NCBI RefSeq assembly: GCF_963668385.1
Contig: NZ_OY764327.1
Location: 3,196,501 to 3,260,500, forward strand
DNA length: 64,000 bases
Reading direction: 5' to 3'
Origin: an uncultured Carboxylicivirga sp.
GTDB lineage: Bacteria; Bacteroidota; Bacteroidia; Bacteroidales; Marinilabiliaceae
Part shown: positions 53,579 through 63,801 of the stretch, one piece after another
How positions within the stretch are numbered: position 1 is the stretch's first letter
Layout of the letters: every line of letters starts with the position of its first letter
Notes under the pieces: model-generated
Database searches by the model: none
Told to the model about the DNA's origin: nothing
What the model saw: only the letters and a program-made list of their open reading frames with translations
Translations under genes and position numbers: made by a program

Positions 53579-55735
53579 ATGAAAAATTCCCATCTTTCGG
53601 CAGTTTTGCTGCTGTTAATAGGAGTATTTAGCTTGGTTTCGTGTATGGAGTGGGATAAAATTGATCCGCCTGCAGGAAATCAGGTTTATCGCAAGCTTGT
53701 AGGACAATATGCTTTTAATAAACAGTTTATGGATGAAGCTGAATTAATCGCATATTCTAATGGAAAAGAGCCTACAATTGCGGAAGATACTATTAAGGGA
53801 TATGTAGCCGAATTGGCCAATGGTTATATTCGGTTTACAAATCCTCTACAGGGTGAAGAACTAAAGCATGGAGCTTCTCTAACTATGTGGATTAAAACTT
53901 CAGGTAATTCAGATGAAGTTGAACCAGTAACAACTGATGAAAATTTAAGTGCTGCTATTTTTTCATTTTCGAATGAAGATGAGTCGCAAAAGCTATTTTT
54001 CACTTCAAATGGTTGGTTAAATTACTCTGGTGATGGTGATCGTTATGAGGTTAATAATCCGGCTACTAAAATAACAAATATCATAAGTACTGATAAGTGG
54101 CATTTTTTATCTGTTGTACTTAAAAGAAATGGTTATTCAGTATATGTTGATGGAGAAAACAAATTGGAAGAAAATGTTATAGAATTTGATTTTTCAACAA
54201 TTGTGCAATCACTAGCTGAAGTATCTTATTTAAATTTGGGTTTTGGAGGAACAAATCAACCCAATAAAATATGGATTGATGATGTAAAAGTTTATAGTGA
54301 TATTATAATAACAGCTGATGTACAGGCTCCAAATTTACCACCTCCTTCTTTTGTAGAGATATTCCCTTGGCCGTTAGAAGGTACTGTTGGATATTATATG
54401 TTAGATGGTAACTTTAATAATGCCCTTAATGCTCAGCAAAGCGGTGAGCTTATTACAATGGAACTACAGGCTGAACCGTCGTCATTTGTTTTGGATGCTG
54501 AGCGAGGTACTGTTTGGAATCAGCAAGAAGGCTGGGCAGGAAATGATAATGGCTGGGCTTATACACGCTTCGATAATCCATTGAAAGGTAAGACTGCTGA
54601 AGATGGTATTAGTGTTAGTATGTGGATCAATCCTCCTCATTTAAATTGGTGGGATCAGATTTTTGTATTAAACGATGGAACAAGCAAATTTTGGTTCAAT
54701 GCAATCGGATATGTAGGATACAATGGAACAGGTGGTTGGTTCGATTGTCATAATAACAATGCAACAAATGCACTTCCTACACAAGAATGGACTTTTGTTA
54801 CCATTAATATTACTCCAAATGGTTTTGAAGTTTATTATAATGGAGAACTGAAGTTTGATAGAAATACAAATGCTGGTTATAATGGTGATCTAACTGATTT
54901 TACTAATGTAATTAACCTATTTACACAATCAGATAATTTTTACTTAGGATATGAATCTTGGTGGAAAGCAGCACCTGCAATGGTAGATAATATTTATGTT
55001 ATTTCAAGACCAATTACAGGCGCAGAATCAGGCTTTTTAGCCGCCATTGATATGCCTGCTGTATTTGGATATTATCCATTGAATAATACGTTTGATAATG
55101 CCTATAATACAGCTCAGAGTGGAGAGTTAGTTACCGTTGAGACACAAAGTGAGCCTTCTTCATTTGTAGATGACCCGACAAGAGGTATTGTCTGGAACCA
55201 GAAAGAAGGCTGGACCGGCAATGATAACGGTTGGGCTTATACCCGCTTTGATAATCCACTGAAAAATAAGGTTGATAATGGTGTAAGCGTAAGTATGTGG
55301 ATTAATCCTCCTTATTTAAATTGGTGGGATCAAATATTTGTTTTAAACGACGGAACTTCAAAGTTATGGTTTAATGCGATAGGATATTTAGGCTATAATG
55401 GCGAGGGAGGCTGGTTTGATTGTCATAATAATAATGCCACAAATGCTTTAACTCCGGGAGAATGGACTTTTGTAACTATTAATGTTACGCAGACCGGTTT
55501 TGATGTATACTACAACGGAGAGTTTAAATTTAGTCAGGAAAGCAATGCTGGTTTTGCCGGAGAGTTAACGGACTACAATCATGTGATTAACTTGTTTAAT
55601 CAATCGGATAATTTCTATTTGGGTTATGAGAGTTGGTGGAAAGCGGCACCTGCAATGGTAGATGATATTTATCTATTTGGTAGCGCTTTAAATCAAGCTC
55701 AGGTATCATCTCTGAATAGTGGTAGTGAAAAATAA
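53579..55735 (+). CDS. PUL 2 surface lipoprotein with three LamG/concanavalin-like domains
   Basis: 718 residues. Lipobox FSLVSC (Cys22). Three concanavalin-A-like (LamG/Laminin_G_3) sandwiches: about 40-245, about 265-475 and about 490-715. Domains 2 and 3 are near-duplicates (each has NDNGWAYTRFDNPLK, SMWINPP, LNWWDQIFVLNDGTSK, GWFDCHNNNATNAL, YLGYESWWKAAPAMVD). No catalytic residues can be named; a glycan-binding surface role is inferred from its place before susC. It is co-transcribed with the susC at 55756 after a 20-base gap. Confidence 0.8.
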   Translation: MKNSHLSAVLLLLIGVFSLVSCMEWDKIDPPAGNQVYRKLVGQYAFNKQFMDEAELIAYSNGKEPTIAEDTIKGYVAELANGYIRFTNPLQGEELKHGASLTMWIKTSGNSDEVEPVTTDENLSAAIFSFSNEDESQKLFFTSNGWLNYSGDGDRYEVNNPATKITNIISTDKWHFLSVVLKRNGYSVYVDGENKLEENVIEFDFSTIVQSLAEVSYLNLGFGGTNQPNKIWIDDVKVYSDIIITADVQAPNLPPPSFVEIFPWPLEGTVGYYMLDGNFNNALNAQQSGELITMELQAEPSSFVLDAERGTVWNQQEGWAGNDNGWAYTRFDNPLKGKTAEDGISVSMWINPPHLNWWDQIFVLNDGTSKFWFNAIGYVGYNGTGGWFDCHNNNATNALPTQEWTFVTINITPNGFEVYYNGELKFDRNTNAGYNGDLTDFTNVINLFTQSDNFYLGYESWWKAAPAMVDNIYVISRPITGAESGFLAAIDMPAVFGYYPLNNTFDNAYNTAQSGELVTVETQSEPSSFVDDPTRGIVWNQKEGWTGNDNGWAYTRFDNPLKNKVDNGVSVSMWINPPYLNWWDQIFVLNDGTSKLWFNAIGYLGYNGEGGWFDCHNNNATNALTPGEWTFVTINVTQTGFDVYYNGEFKFSQESNAGFAGELTDYNHVINLFNQSDNFYLGYESWWKAAPAMVDDIYLFGSALNQAQVSSLNSGSEK

Positions 55736-55755
55736 TCTTAAGTATAGAATTAACT

Positions 55756-58700
55756 ATGAATATATTAATAGATAAAATGCCGGGAGTTAAAATCTCCCGG
55801 GTTTTACTCCTGTTGATTTTTGTGTTGAGTTGTCAGTTAATGTTGGCTCAAACAAAAAGAATAACAGGTTCGGTTGTTGAACCAAATGGAGCACCAGTTC
55901 CGGGAGCCAATATAATTGAAAAAGGAACCACCAATGGAACCATTACTGATTTTGATGGTCATTTTGTTTTGGATGTTCCGGAAGATGCCACTATAACAGT
56001 AATGTTTATAGGCTTTTCGCCACAAGATATTTCGGTAGCAGGTCGTAATCATTTTAGCGTAACACTTCACGAAGATACTGAAGAATTGGACGAAGTTGTT
56101 GTAGTTGGTTTTGGTGTTCAGAAAAAAGAAAGTGTGGTTGGTGCCATAGCATCAGTGGGAACTGAGGAACTCTTGAAATCTTCATCCCCAAATATCTCAC
56201 AGGCAATTTCAGGTCGTATGTCGGGTGTTATCACATCACAATCTTCAGGTGCTCCGGGGGCTGATGATGCAATGATTTTTATTCGTGGTCGTGCTTCTTT
56301 TGCTGGCGATAATCAGCCACTAATAATGGTAGATGGTGTGGAGCGTTCTTTCTCACAAATTTCGCCCGACGATATTGAATCGGTCAATATTCTTAAAGAT
56401 GCTTCCGCTACAGCCGTTTATGGTGTGCGTGGTGCAAATGGTGTTATCCTTGTTACTACAAAACGAGGTAAGGAGCAAAAGCCAACTATCAATTTAACGG
56501 CTAACTATCAGATGCAAACGCCTACGCGTACTAATACTTACTTAGATTCATATCAATCAGTTATGTTGTTGGAAGAAGCCAGAGCTAACGATGGTTTGTC
56601 ATCATTATACAGTGCTTCGGATATTGATATGTTTCGTAAATCAAGTCTAGGGCAATTATCAAGATATGAGCAACAGCTTTATCCTAATGTTAACTGGCAC
56701 GACGAAATATTAAAGAAGGTAGCTCCTGCATCACGTTACAATCTTAATGTTCAGGGGGGTACTAAAAAGATGCGTTATTTTGCATCTTTAGAATATTATA
56801 ATCAGGGTGGTTTATATAAAGAAACAGACAGTTATGATTACGGAGCCAGTGCGAATGCAAATTACGAACGTTTTGGATTTCGTGCCAACTTAGATTTTGA
56901 TTTAACATCAGATCTAAAATTAGGAATCAACTTTGGTACTCGTTTCGAAGAAAGAAATGGTCCAAACATTACTGATAACTCATCAATGAACGAAGTTTTC
57001 TATGAATTAAACCATACTCCTGGATGGATTTTTCCGGTGCAGTACGAAAATGGTTTTTATGGAGGTAATGCTCAAAACCAAAACAACATTAGTGCACGAT
57101 TGGCTAGTGGAGGTTTTTATGAGCAGGTTCGTACTATTAACGAAACCAACTTTAATTTAGATTACGATCTATCTAAGATTACCAAAGGTTTAAAAGCTAG
57201 AGGTATGTTAAGTTTCGACTACAATACCATGTACAACCGTTTGTTCAGAGCTAATTTTGCTACTTATGAATTAATTGATAGAAGTGCCCCTGAAGAGGAA
57301 GCGAGTTACACTCGTTATGGTGAAGATACAGAATTGGCCTATGCGGGTAATCAGCAAGAAACCATGATGAAGTTGTACATGGAATATGCATTTCAGTACA
57401 ATCGTAATTTTGGAGGCATTCATAACGTGGGAGGTTTGGTTTTATATAACCAAAACGATTACCAGTTTCAGGCTAGTTTACCCAAGCGTTATCAAGGTTT
57501 GGTTGGTCGTGTAACATATGACTATAAAAGTAAATACTTTGCGGAGGTAAACGCAGGTTATAATGGATCAGAAAACTTTCAGAAAGGAAGTAGATTTGGA
57601 TTCTTTCCTGCATTTTCTGCTGGTTGGATGATTTCTAATGAAGAGTGGATGGAAAAACACTCGGAATGGTTAAGTGCATTGAAAGTAAAAGCTTCTTACG
57701 GTGAAGTTGGTAACGATGTATTTAGGCGAAATGGTTCTGATGTTCGTTTCTTGTATATGGATTCGTGGACTCAGTTGAATAATGTATATTATTTTGGTTC
57801 AGGTAATTCAAGTGTTGGGGGTATATACGAAGGTCAGTATCCTAACTATGCAGTTACTTGGGAAAGAGCTAAAAAATACAATGCGGGTATCGAAGCCAAT
57901 ATTAAGTCAGGTTTATTAAGTGTTAATGTTGATGTATTTAAGGAGATTAGGAATAATATTCTTACCGATTATTTGACAAAACCCGATTACATTGGTGTAA
58001 CGTTGGCTCCAGGTAACCTGGGTGAAACTAAAAACCAGGGTTTTGAAATCGAATTAAAGCACAATAATAAAATTGGTCAGGTTAACTATTTTGTAAATGC
58101 CATGTTTACACGAGCTAAAAACGAAATTGTTAGCAAGAACGAACCTGCAGATATGACTGAATATCGCAAAAGAGAAGGTCATGCTATTAATCAGTTTTTT
58201 GGTTTAGTAGTGGATGGTTTTGTTACTCAGGAGGATATTGATAGTGGTAATTTGCCGGTATCTAGTTTTGGAACAGTTAGGGTTGGTGATTTAAAGTATC
58301 GTGATATGAATGGCGATGGTTTTATTGATGAACGTGATGAAACCTTTATCGGATATAGTGATATTCCTGAAAATACTTATAGTTTTTCTGTGGGTGCTGA
58401 TTATAAGGGGTTTGCTTTTAGTGTGATGTTCCAGGGTGTTAGTAATGTATCTCGTTATTACGACGCAGAGGCAATGTATGCTTTTGTTGATGGAGGTAAG
58501 GTTAAAGAACACCACATGGGGCGTTGGGATCCTTCAAAATCACAAGAGTATAACCTTGCAAATGCAACTTATCCTCTTTTACACTACGATGATTTTGGTA
58601 ATCATAATCAGCAAAGAAATTCTTTCTTTTTACAAAATGGTAATTTCCTAAGATTGAAAAATATTGAGTTTAGCTACACTTTACCAAACAGTTTAACTCA

Positions 58701-58854
58701 AAATTGGAAAATGAGCAAAGTGAGATTGTATGTTAATGCCAATAACTTATTTACATGGGATAATCTGGATGGTATTGTCGATCCGGAAACTACCAACTCC
58801 AACTTATATCCAATTATGAAGACGGTTAACATGGGTGTTAATGTAAACTTTTAA
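55756..58854 (+). CDS. SusC/RagA-type TonB-linked outer-membrane transporter (PUL 2, first)
   Basis: 1032 residues. Start 55756 or the in-frame ATG at 55777. Signal peptide ends QLMLAQ; carboxypeptidase-regulatory-like domain ITGSVVEPNGAPVPGANI; TonB-box region LDEVVVVGFGVQKKESVVG; plug ILKDASATAVYGVRGANGVI; barrel ending NMGVNVNF. A G+C-rich hairpin with a T tract lies inside the first codons (55780-55805). It is paired with the SusD 12 bases downstream. Confidence 0.95.
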   Translation: MNILIDKMPGVKISRVLLLLIFVLSCQLMLAQTKRITGSVVEPNGAPVPGANIIEKGTTNGTITDFDGHFVLDVPEDATITVMFIGFSPQDISVAGRNHFSVTLHEDTEELDEVVVVGFGVQKKESVVGAIASVGTEELLKSSSPNISQAISGRMSGVITSQSSGAPGADDAMIFIRGRASFAGDNQPLIMVDGVERSFSQISPDDIESVNILKDASATAVYGVRGANGVILVTTKRGKEQKPTINLTANYQMQTPTRTNTYLDSYQSVMLLEEARANDGLSSLYSASDIDMFRKSSLGQLSRYEQQLYPNVNWHDEILKKVAPASRYNLNVQGGTKKMRYFASLEYYNQGGLYKETDSYDYGASANANYERFGFRANLDFDLTSDLKLGINFGTRFEERNGPNITDNSSMNEVFYELNHTPGWIFPVQYENGFYGGNAQNQNNISARLASGGFYEQVRTINETNFNLDYDLSKITKGLKARGMLSFDYNTMYNRLFRANFATYELIDRSAPEEEASYTRYGEDTELAYAGNQQETMMKLYMEYAFQYNRNFGGIHNVGGLVLYNQNDYQFQASLPKRYQGLVGRVTYDYKSKYFAEVNAGYNGSENFQKGSRFGFFPAFSAGWMISNEEWMEKHSEWLSALKVKASYGEVGNDVFRRNGSDVRFLYMDSWTQLNNVYYFGSGNSSVGGIYEGQYPNYAVTWERAKKYNAGIEANIKSGLLSVNVDVFKEIRNNILTDYLTKPDYIGVTLAPGNLGETKNQGFEIELKHNNKIGQVNYFVNAMFTRAKNEIVSKNEPADMTEYRKREGHAINQFFGLVVDGFVTQEDIDSGNLPVSSFGTVRVGDLKYRDMNGDGFIDERDETFIGYSDIPENTYSFSVGADYKGFAFSVMFQGVSNVSRYYDAEAMYAFVDGGKVKEHHMGRWDPSKSQEYNLANATYPLLHYDDFGNHNQQRNSFFLQNGNFLRLKNIEFSYTLPNSLTQNWKMSKVRLYVNANNLFTWDNLDGIVDPETTNSNLYPIMKTVNMGVNVNF
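55780..55805 (+). terminator. Terminator-like hairpin inside the start of susC
   Basis: CCGGGAG (55780-55786) and CTCCCGG (55794-55800) form a perfect 7-bp stem with a 7-base loop, then GTTTT. It lies 24 bases after the first ATG (or directly after the second ATG at 55777), within the signal-peptide codons. Confidence 0.6.
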
Positions 58855-58866
58855 TAGCGGAGGAAA

Positions 58867-60612
58867 ATGAAGAATAAAATAATTTATATAGCTACTTTAC
58901 TCATTTTGAGCATTTCTTTTGTGTCGTGTAGCGATTTTCTTGACAGAATGCCAAGTAATGAGTTAGAAGAAGAGCAAGTGTGGGAAAGTTTCGAAAATGC
59001 CAGAGACTTTCATTTTGATACTTACAATTTCTTGCGTAATGGACGTTCCAGAATTAATTTCTCCTGGTTAGATGCAGCTACTGATTTAGCTCATACTTCT
59101 TACTCAAGAGGAGTGCGTACTAGTATGAATATTGGTAACTATTACGCTGCTAGTGGAGCATCTGAGTTGACGGCAACATGGGAACATTATTACAGAGGAA
59201 TCAGAAAATGTAACAAGTTTCTTGAAAACATTGATGATGTACCTTTACTGGATGAATCGCAGAAAGCACGTAAAGCAAATTATATTGCAGAATCTCGTTT
59301 TTTACGTGCCTACTTTTATTGGGAATTGATTCTGCGTTATGGAGGAGTACCTATTATAACCGAGAGTATTGATCCTTCAAGTGATGAAATTTTACCCAGA
59401 GCTACCGAAAAAGAGAGCCTTGAGTTTGTTTGGAATGAATTAAGTGCTCTTAAAGATGCCGATCAACTATTAGATGGATTCGTGTTACGTACAGATAGCG
59501 ATGTGCAGACAAATGAAGATCACGGAACCATTACTAAAGGTGCTAATTTAGCTTTGTTATCCCGAGTGAGTCTGTTTTTAGCGAGTCCACGTTATGCTGA
59601 GTATGATTTAGTAGATTGGAATACCGCTTTGGGGCTATCAGAATTAAGTTTGTCAACGCTTAACGAAATTTATTCATTGTATCAGAATGATGAAAATTTC
59701 GAAACTGAATATCATAGCGCTATTCTGGAACGTTCGTATTCTGGTAATCCTGAACCTATTTTTTGGAGAAATGATGGACAGAGTAACTGGCTTCCAGCCG
59801 AGGCGCCGGTTGGTTTTGGGGGTCAGGGAGGACTGTGTCCTTCTCAAAATCTGATTGATATGTATGATATGGCAAATGGACAATCACCTTTTCTCAATTA
59901 TGATGCAACCGGAGCACCTGTTTATGATGTTAATGGAATGCCAACTATTAATGAGTTGTCGGGGTATGACGACAATCATCCTTATGAAAATAGAGACCCT
60001 CGCTTAAATCAGACTGTATTGCACCATGGTTCTATCTGGTGGAATCGTCCGATTGATGTTATTGAGGGGGGAGCTGATAATCCAAGAGGTAATGCTAATT
60101 CAACTAAAACAGGTTATTATAATAAAAAGTATATGGATGATCGAGGTACTGATTATTTGCAGCCTGGGTTAAATATTTATCGTAATTGGATATTCATCCG
60201 ATATGCTGAGCTAGTATTGAACTATGCCGAAGCTTATAATGAGGCTAATGGCCCATCCAATGAAGTTTTTGGTGCATTACAGCAATTGCGTAATCGGGTT
60301 GGAATGACAGCATTGTTGTCAGAACGATCAGATCTTCAGTCGAAAGAAGCTTTGCGCAATTTTATTCATAAAGAAAGAACCATTGAATTAGCCTTTGAGG
60401 AGCACCGTATGTGGGATGTTAAACGCTGGAATGTAGCGGAAGAAGCCTTGAGTCGTCCTATTTATGGTATTGAAGTGACAAAAGATGGCGACCAAACCGT
60501 GTATAGTCGAAAAATTGTTCAGCAAAGAGTATTTGAGAAACACATGTATTTGTATCCAATACCTCAGGAGGAAATTTGGAAAACGGGCTGGGATAATAAT
60601 GAAGGATGGTAA
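58867..60612 (+). CDS. SusD/RagB-type glycan-binding lipoprotein (PUL 2, first)
   Basis: 581 residues. Lipobox FVSC (about Cys21). SusD fold: AESRFLRAYFYWELILRYGGVPI, RATEKESLEFVWNEL, FIRYAELVLNYAEAYNEANG, LRNRVGMTAL and FIHKERTIELAFEEHRMWDV, all typical of the RagB/SusD family. It ends in the usual LYPIPQEEI. It starts 12 bases after its susC and precedes a second susC by 15 bases, so one transcript probably covers both pairs. Confidence 0.95.
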   Translation: MKNKIIYIATLLILSISFVSCSDFLDRMPSNELEEEQVWESFENARDFHFDTYNFLRNGRSRINFSWLDAATDLAHTSYSRGVRTSMNIGNYYAASGASELTATWEHYYRGIRKCNKFLENIDDVPLLDESQKARKANYIAESRFLRAYFYWELILRYGGVPIITESIDPSSDEILPRATEKESLEFVWNELSALKDADQLLDGFVLRTDSDVQTNEDHGTITKGANLALLSRVSLFLASPRYAEYDLVDWNTALGLSELSLSTLNEIYSLYQNDENFETEYHSAILERSYSGNPEPIFWRNDGQSNWLPAEAPVGFGGQGGLCPSQNLIDMYDMANGQSPFLNYDATGAPVYDVNGMPTINELSGYDDNHPYENRDPRLNQTVLHHGSIWWNRPIDVIEGGADNPRGNANSTKTGYYNKKYMDDRGTDYLQPGLNIYRNWIFIRYAELVLNYAEAYNEANGPSNEVFGALQQLRNRVGMTALLSERSDLQSKEALRNFIHKERTIELAFEEHRMWDVKRWNVAEEALSRPIYGIEVTKDGDQTVYSRKIVQQRVFEKHMYLYPIPQEEIWKTGWDNNEGW

Positions 60613-60627
60613 TCGGCAAAGCCATAA

Positions 60628-63600
60628 ATGAAAAATAATCAGTTTATGTTTAAACTAATATATCAAAATATAGCTCGCAGCATGAACAAGGTTCTGTTGT
60701 GCAGCATCCTGGTATTAACATCACAATTATCGTGGGGCCAGGTTCAAGAGGCACTTAAAGGTCGAGTAGTCGATATAAATGGTAACCCTATTGAAGGAGC
60801 TTTCATTAGTGTTGCTGAAGAAATCCGTTTTGTTATTTCTGATAAAGATGGATACTTCGAATTAAATAAAGTTAAAGCCGGAGACGATGTACATATTGAA
60901 TTGATAGGCTATGATACAGTAGTGTTAAGTGCCGATTTGAACGAAAGTCAGTTGGTAACCTTACACGAAGCTGATTTATATGCCAAAGAATTGGCTTTAC
61001 CATTTCATCGTCAACAAAAAAAGTATGTTGTCAATTCGGTGTCGACAATGACCGGCGATGAACTTGAGAAGCATCCGGTAACTGTTTTGCAAAATGCATT
61101 TGTTGGTAGCTTAACAGGCGTTGCAACGTATGAAGCAAGATCGGAACCAGGATGGTCAGAAACAGATATTTATATTCGTGGTTTACGAACAATGAATGAG
61201 TCAGCCAGAGCTCCGCTTGTAATTGTTGATGATGTCGAGCGCGATTTATCATTCTTAGATGCTTATCCTATAGAAACAATTTCGGTATTAAAGGACGCAG
61301 CTTCAACTGCCATTTATGGTATGCGCGGAGCAAACGGTGTAATTTTAGTTACAACTCGTCGTGGTGAAGAAGGTCGATTACGTATTAAGTTAAATCAAGA
61401 AATTGGATTTAATACCCCATCGGGTATCCCAATGCATCAGAACTCGTACAATTATGCGGTGACAATGAATCAGGCCCGTTATTTGGATGGATTGTCACCA
61501 TTGTATTCTGATCAGGATATACAACATTATAAAGAAGCGGTTGAAGGCACTCTAGATCCATCGTTGCGCTACAAATACATTAGTACCAACTGGTACGAGG
61601 AGATGATGCGCGAAACAGCCCCTCAAAACAGAACCAACCTTACTATTAGCGGAGGTTCTAAACGTACCCGATATTTCGTGGCTTTTTCCTATTTAAATCA
61701 GGAAGGTTTGTATGATACCCGATGGACTGAGTGGAACGATGGATATTCAACACAGCATAATTTAGATCGTTATAACTTACGTTCAAATATTGATGTTGAT
61801 GTAACTGAAGGTTTGAATATTTCGCTTGATTTAGGTGGTCGAATTGATAAAATTCGTCAGCCATTAGCGTCAACATGGGAGTTGTTTACCTGGGGAACGG
61901 GAGAGTTATTGCCTACTAATCCGGTGTTTACACCTCGAGGTGATTTTTTCTTACCAACTGATAACGATGTTAAAAATGGTCCGGCTCGCGTTGCCATGTC
62001 GGGTATTAATTATAACCGTCGTCGTAACTTATATACCAACTTGCGAGTTAATGGCGATTTAAGTTCAATTACTGAAGGTTTAAGCATTGAAGGATTAATA
62101 GGATTCGATTCTTATAATCGATTCAAATACGAGCAATCGCAGAACTTTAATGGTTTTTATTACGATTTTGATTCAGGCATAGCTGAAGATCCGGATTCAT
62201 ATACATACACACGTAGAAGTTATGCCTCTGCTCTTTCTAATCCAGTTACAACACCAGCTGAAATGTCTTATAATATTAACGTGATTGGAGCATTAAAATA
62301 CGATCGTACATTTGGTAAGCACAATGTGAATGGACAGGCGATGATGCGTACGTATCAGAATATAGTTGAAGGCTTTAATTCATCTTATCGCTTCTTAACC
62401 TTTGGAGGAATTGGTAACTATATTTATGATGGAAAATACATTGCTCAGGTTACAGCTTCGTATATGGGTAGTGATAACTATGCTCCAAACGAGCGTTTTG
62501 GATTCTTTCCGGGAGCTAGTGTTGGATGGTTGTTGTCTGAAGAGGGGTTTCTGAAAAATGATAATATTGACTTGTTAAAGTTAAGAGCTTCTATCGGTAG
62601 AGCAGGTCAGTCAAATACAGGGGTGCGTCGTTATCCATATCAAGGAGAGTATTCTCAAGGGAATGGTTATAATTTCGGTACTTCTCAATCGTATTATCAA
62701 GGTACCTACGAAAGTGCTGCTGGTAACAGTAATATTAAGTGGGAATTATCAGATATGGTTAATATTGGAGTTGACTACGATTTTTGGAACAGAGGATTGT
62801 ATGGGCAAGTTGATTTATTTAAGGAATGGAGATCAAATATCTTAGTTTCTCGTTCAACAGTGCCCGATATGTTTGGGGTTACTGTTCCTCAGGATAGTTA
62901 TGGTAAAGCCGAAACCGAAGGGTTTGAATTGACCATGGGGCACTCAGGAAAGATCGGAAGTTTCAGATATTTTGCCGAAGGTATGCTTACTTATAATAAA
63001 AGTAAGATTACCGAAATGGATGAAATTGAGCAAGATTACGATTATCAGTATCGAACAGGTCAATCAATTGGAGTACGAGCTATGTACATTCGAGATAAAT
63101 GGGCTTCGGACGAAAGTTTGATTTCAACATCGCATCAGGATGCAATTGACAATCCTCATAAATATCCTTATCAGGGTTCGATGAAATTAGGTAATGCTGT
63201 GTTTGTCGATCAAAATGGTGATGGTATTATCGATGCGGATGATATGGTTTATAATGGATATTCAAATATTCCGGAATTAATTCCATCGATTAAATTAGGT
63301 GTTGCATGGAAAGGTTTTGATGCCAGAGTATTGTTAACAGCTTATTTAAATCGTACAGTTGAAACCCGCGAGAATATGGACTATGGCTTTGGTTGGGGAG
63401 GAGCTAGTACGCACGAAGTAACCAAAACCTGGGGGTATTATACCGATGATCCGAATGATCCGCGAAACATTAATGCGCAATACCCACGTTTATCAACATC
63501 GTTTAGTGATAATGATAGAAACTATCCCCGAAATACTTCAGATATATGGTTGGTGTGTGGTAACTTTTTATCCCTTCGTAATGTGGAGTTTGGTTATACT

Positions 63601-63780
63601 ATACCTAAGAGTTTAACATCCAAGGCAAATATATCGGAGTGTCGTATATACTTTAGTGGATACAACCTGTATAACTGGAGTAATTTCGATAACGGTTTTG
63701 ATCCTGAAAACCCATTGAACTACATATGGGCTTATCCTAAAACCAAATCATTTTCTATAGGATTAAATCTGGCCTTTTAA
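60628..63780 (+). CDS. SusC/RagA-type outer-membrane protein (PUL 2, second), with unusual N-terminal region
   Basis: 1050 residues from 60628; in-frame ATGs at 60646 and 60682 are alternatives (the signal peptide KVLLCSILVLTSQLSWGQ favours a start near 60682). The regulatory-like domain (LKGRVVDINGNPIEGAFISV) and plug (VLKDAASTAIYGMRGANGVI) are normal, and the barrel ends SFSIGLNLAF. However, where SusC proteins have the VVVVGYGxQKK segment it reads ELALPFHRQQKKYVVN, so no normal TonB-box segment is seen. It precedes a SusD at 63802 by 21 bases. Confidence 0.92.
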   Translation: MKNNQFMFKLIYQNIARSMNKVLLCSILVLTSQLSWGQVQEALKGRVVDINGNPIEGAFISVAEEIRFVISDKDGYFELNKVKAGDDVHIELIGYDTVVLSADLNESQLVTLHEADLYAKELALPFHRQQKKYVVNSVSTMTGDELEKHPVTVLQNAFVGSLTGVATYEARSEPGWSETDIYIRGLRTMNESARAPLVIVDDVERDLSFLDAYPIETISVLKDAASTAIYGMRGANGVILVTTRRGEEGRLRIKLNQEIGFNTPSGIPMHQNSYNYAVTMNQARYLDGLSPLYSDQDIQHYKEAVEGTLDPSLRYKYISTNWYEEMMRETAPQNRTNLTISGGSKRTRYFVAFSYLNQEGLYDTRWTEWNDGYSTQHNLDRYNLRSNIDVDVTEGLNISLDLGGRIDKIRQPLASTWELFTWGTGELLPTNPVFTPRGDFFLPTDNDVKNGPARVAMSGINYNRRRNLYTNLRVNGDLSSITEGLSIEGLIGFDSYNRFKYEQSQNFNGFYYDFDSGIAEDPDSYTYTRRSYASALSNPVTTPAEMSYNINVIGALKYDRTFGKHNVNGQAMMRTYQNIVEGFNSSYRFLTFGGIGNYIYDGKYIAQVTASYMGSDNYAPNERFGFFPGASVGWLLSEEGFLKNDNIDLLKLRASIGRAGQSNTGVRRYPYQGEYSQGNGYNFGTSQSYYQGTYESAAGNSNIKWELSDMVNIGVDYDFWNRGLYGQVDLFKEWRSNILVSRSTVPDMFGVTVPQDSYGKAETEGFELTMGHSGKIGSFRYFAEGMLTYNKSKITEMDEIEQDYDYQYRTGQSIGVRAMYIRDKWASDESLISTSHQDAIDNPHKYPYQGSMKLGNAVFVDQNGDGIIDADDMVYNGYSNIPELIPSIKLGVAWKGFDARVLLTAYLNRTVETRENMDYGFGWGGASTHEVTKTWGYYTDDPNDPRNINAQYPRLSTSFSDNDRNYPRNTSDIWLVCGNFLSLRNVEFGYTIPKSLTSKANISECRIYFSGYNLYNWSNFDNGFDPENPLNYIWAYPKTKSFSIGLNLAF

Positions 63781-63801
63781 TTAATTTAAAAAGTAATACA
63801 C

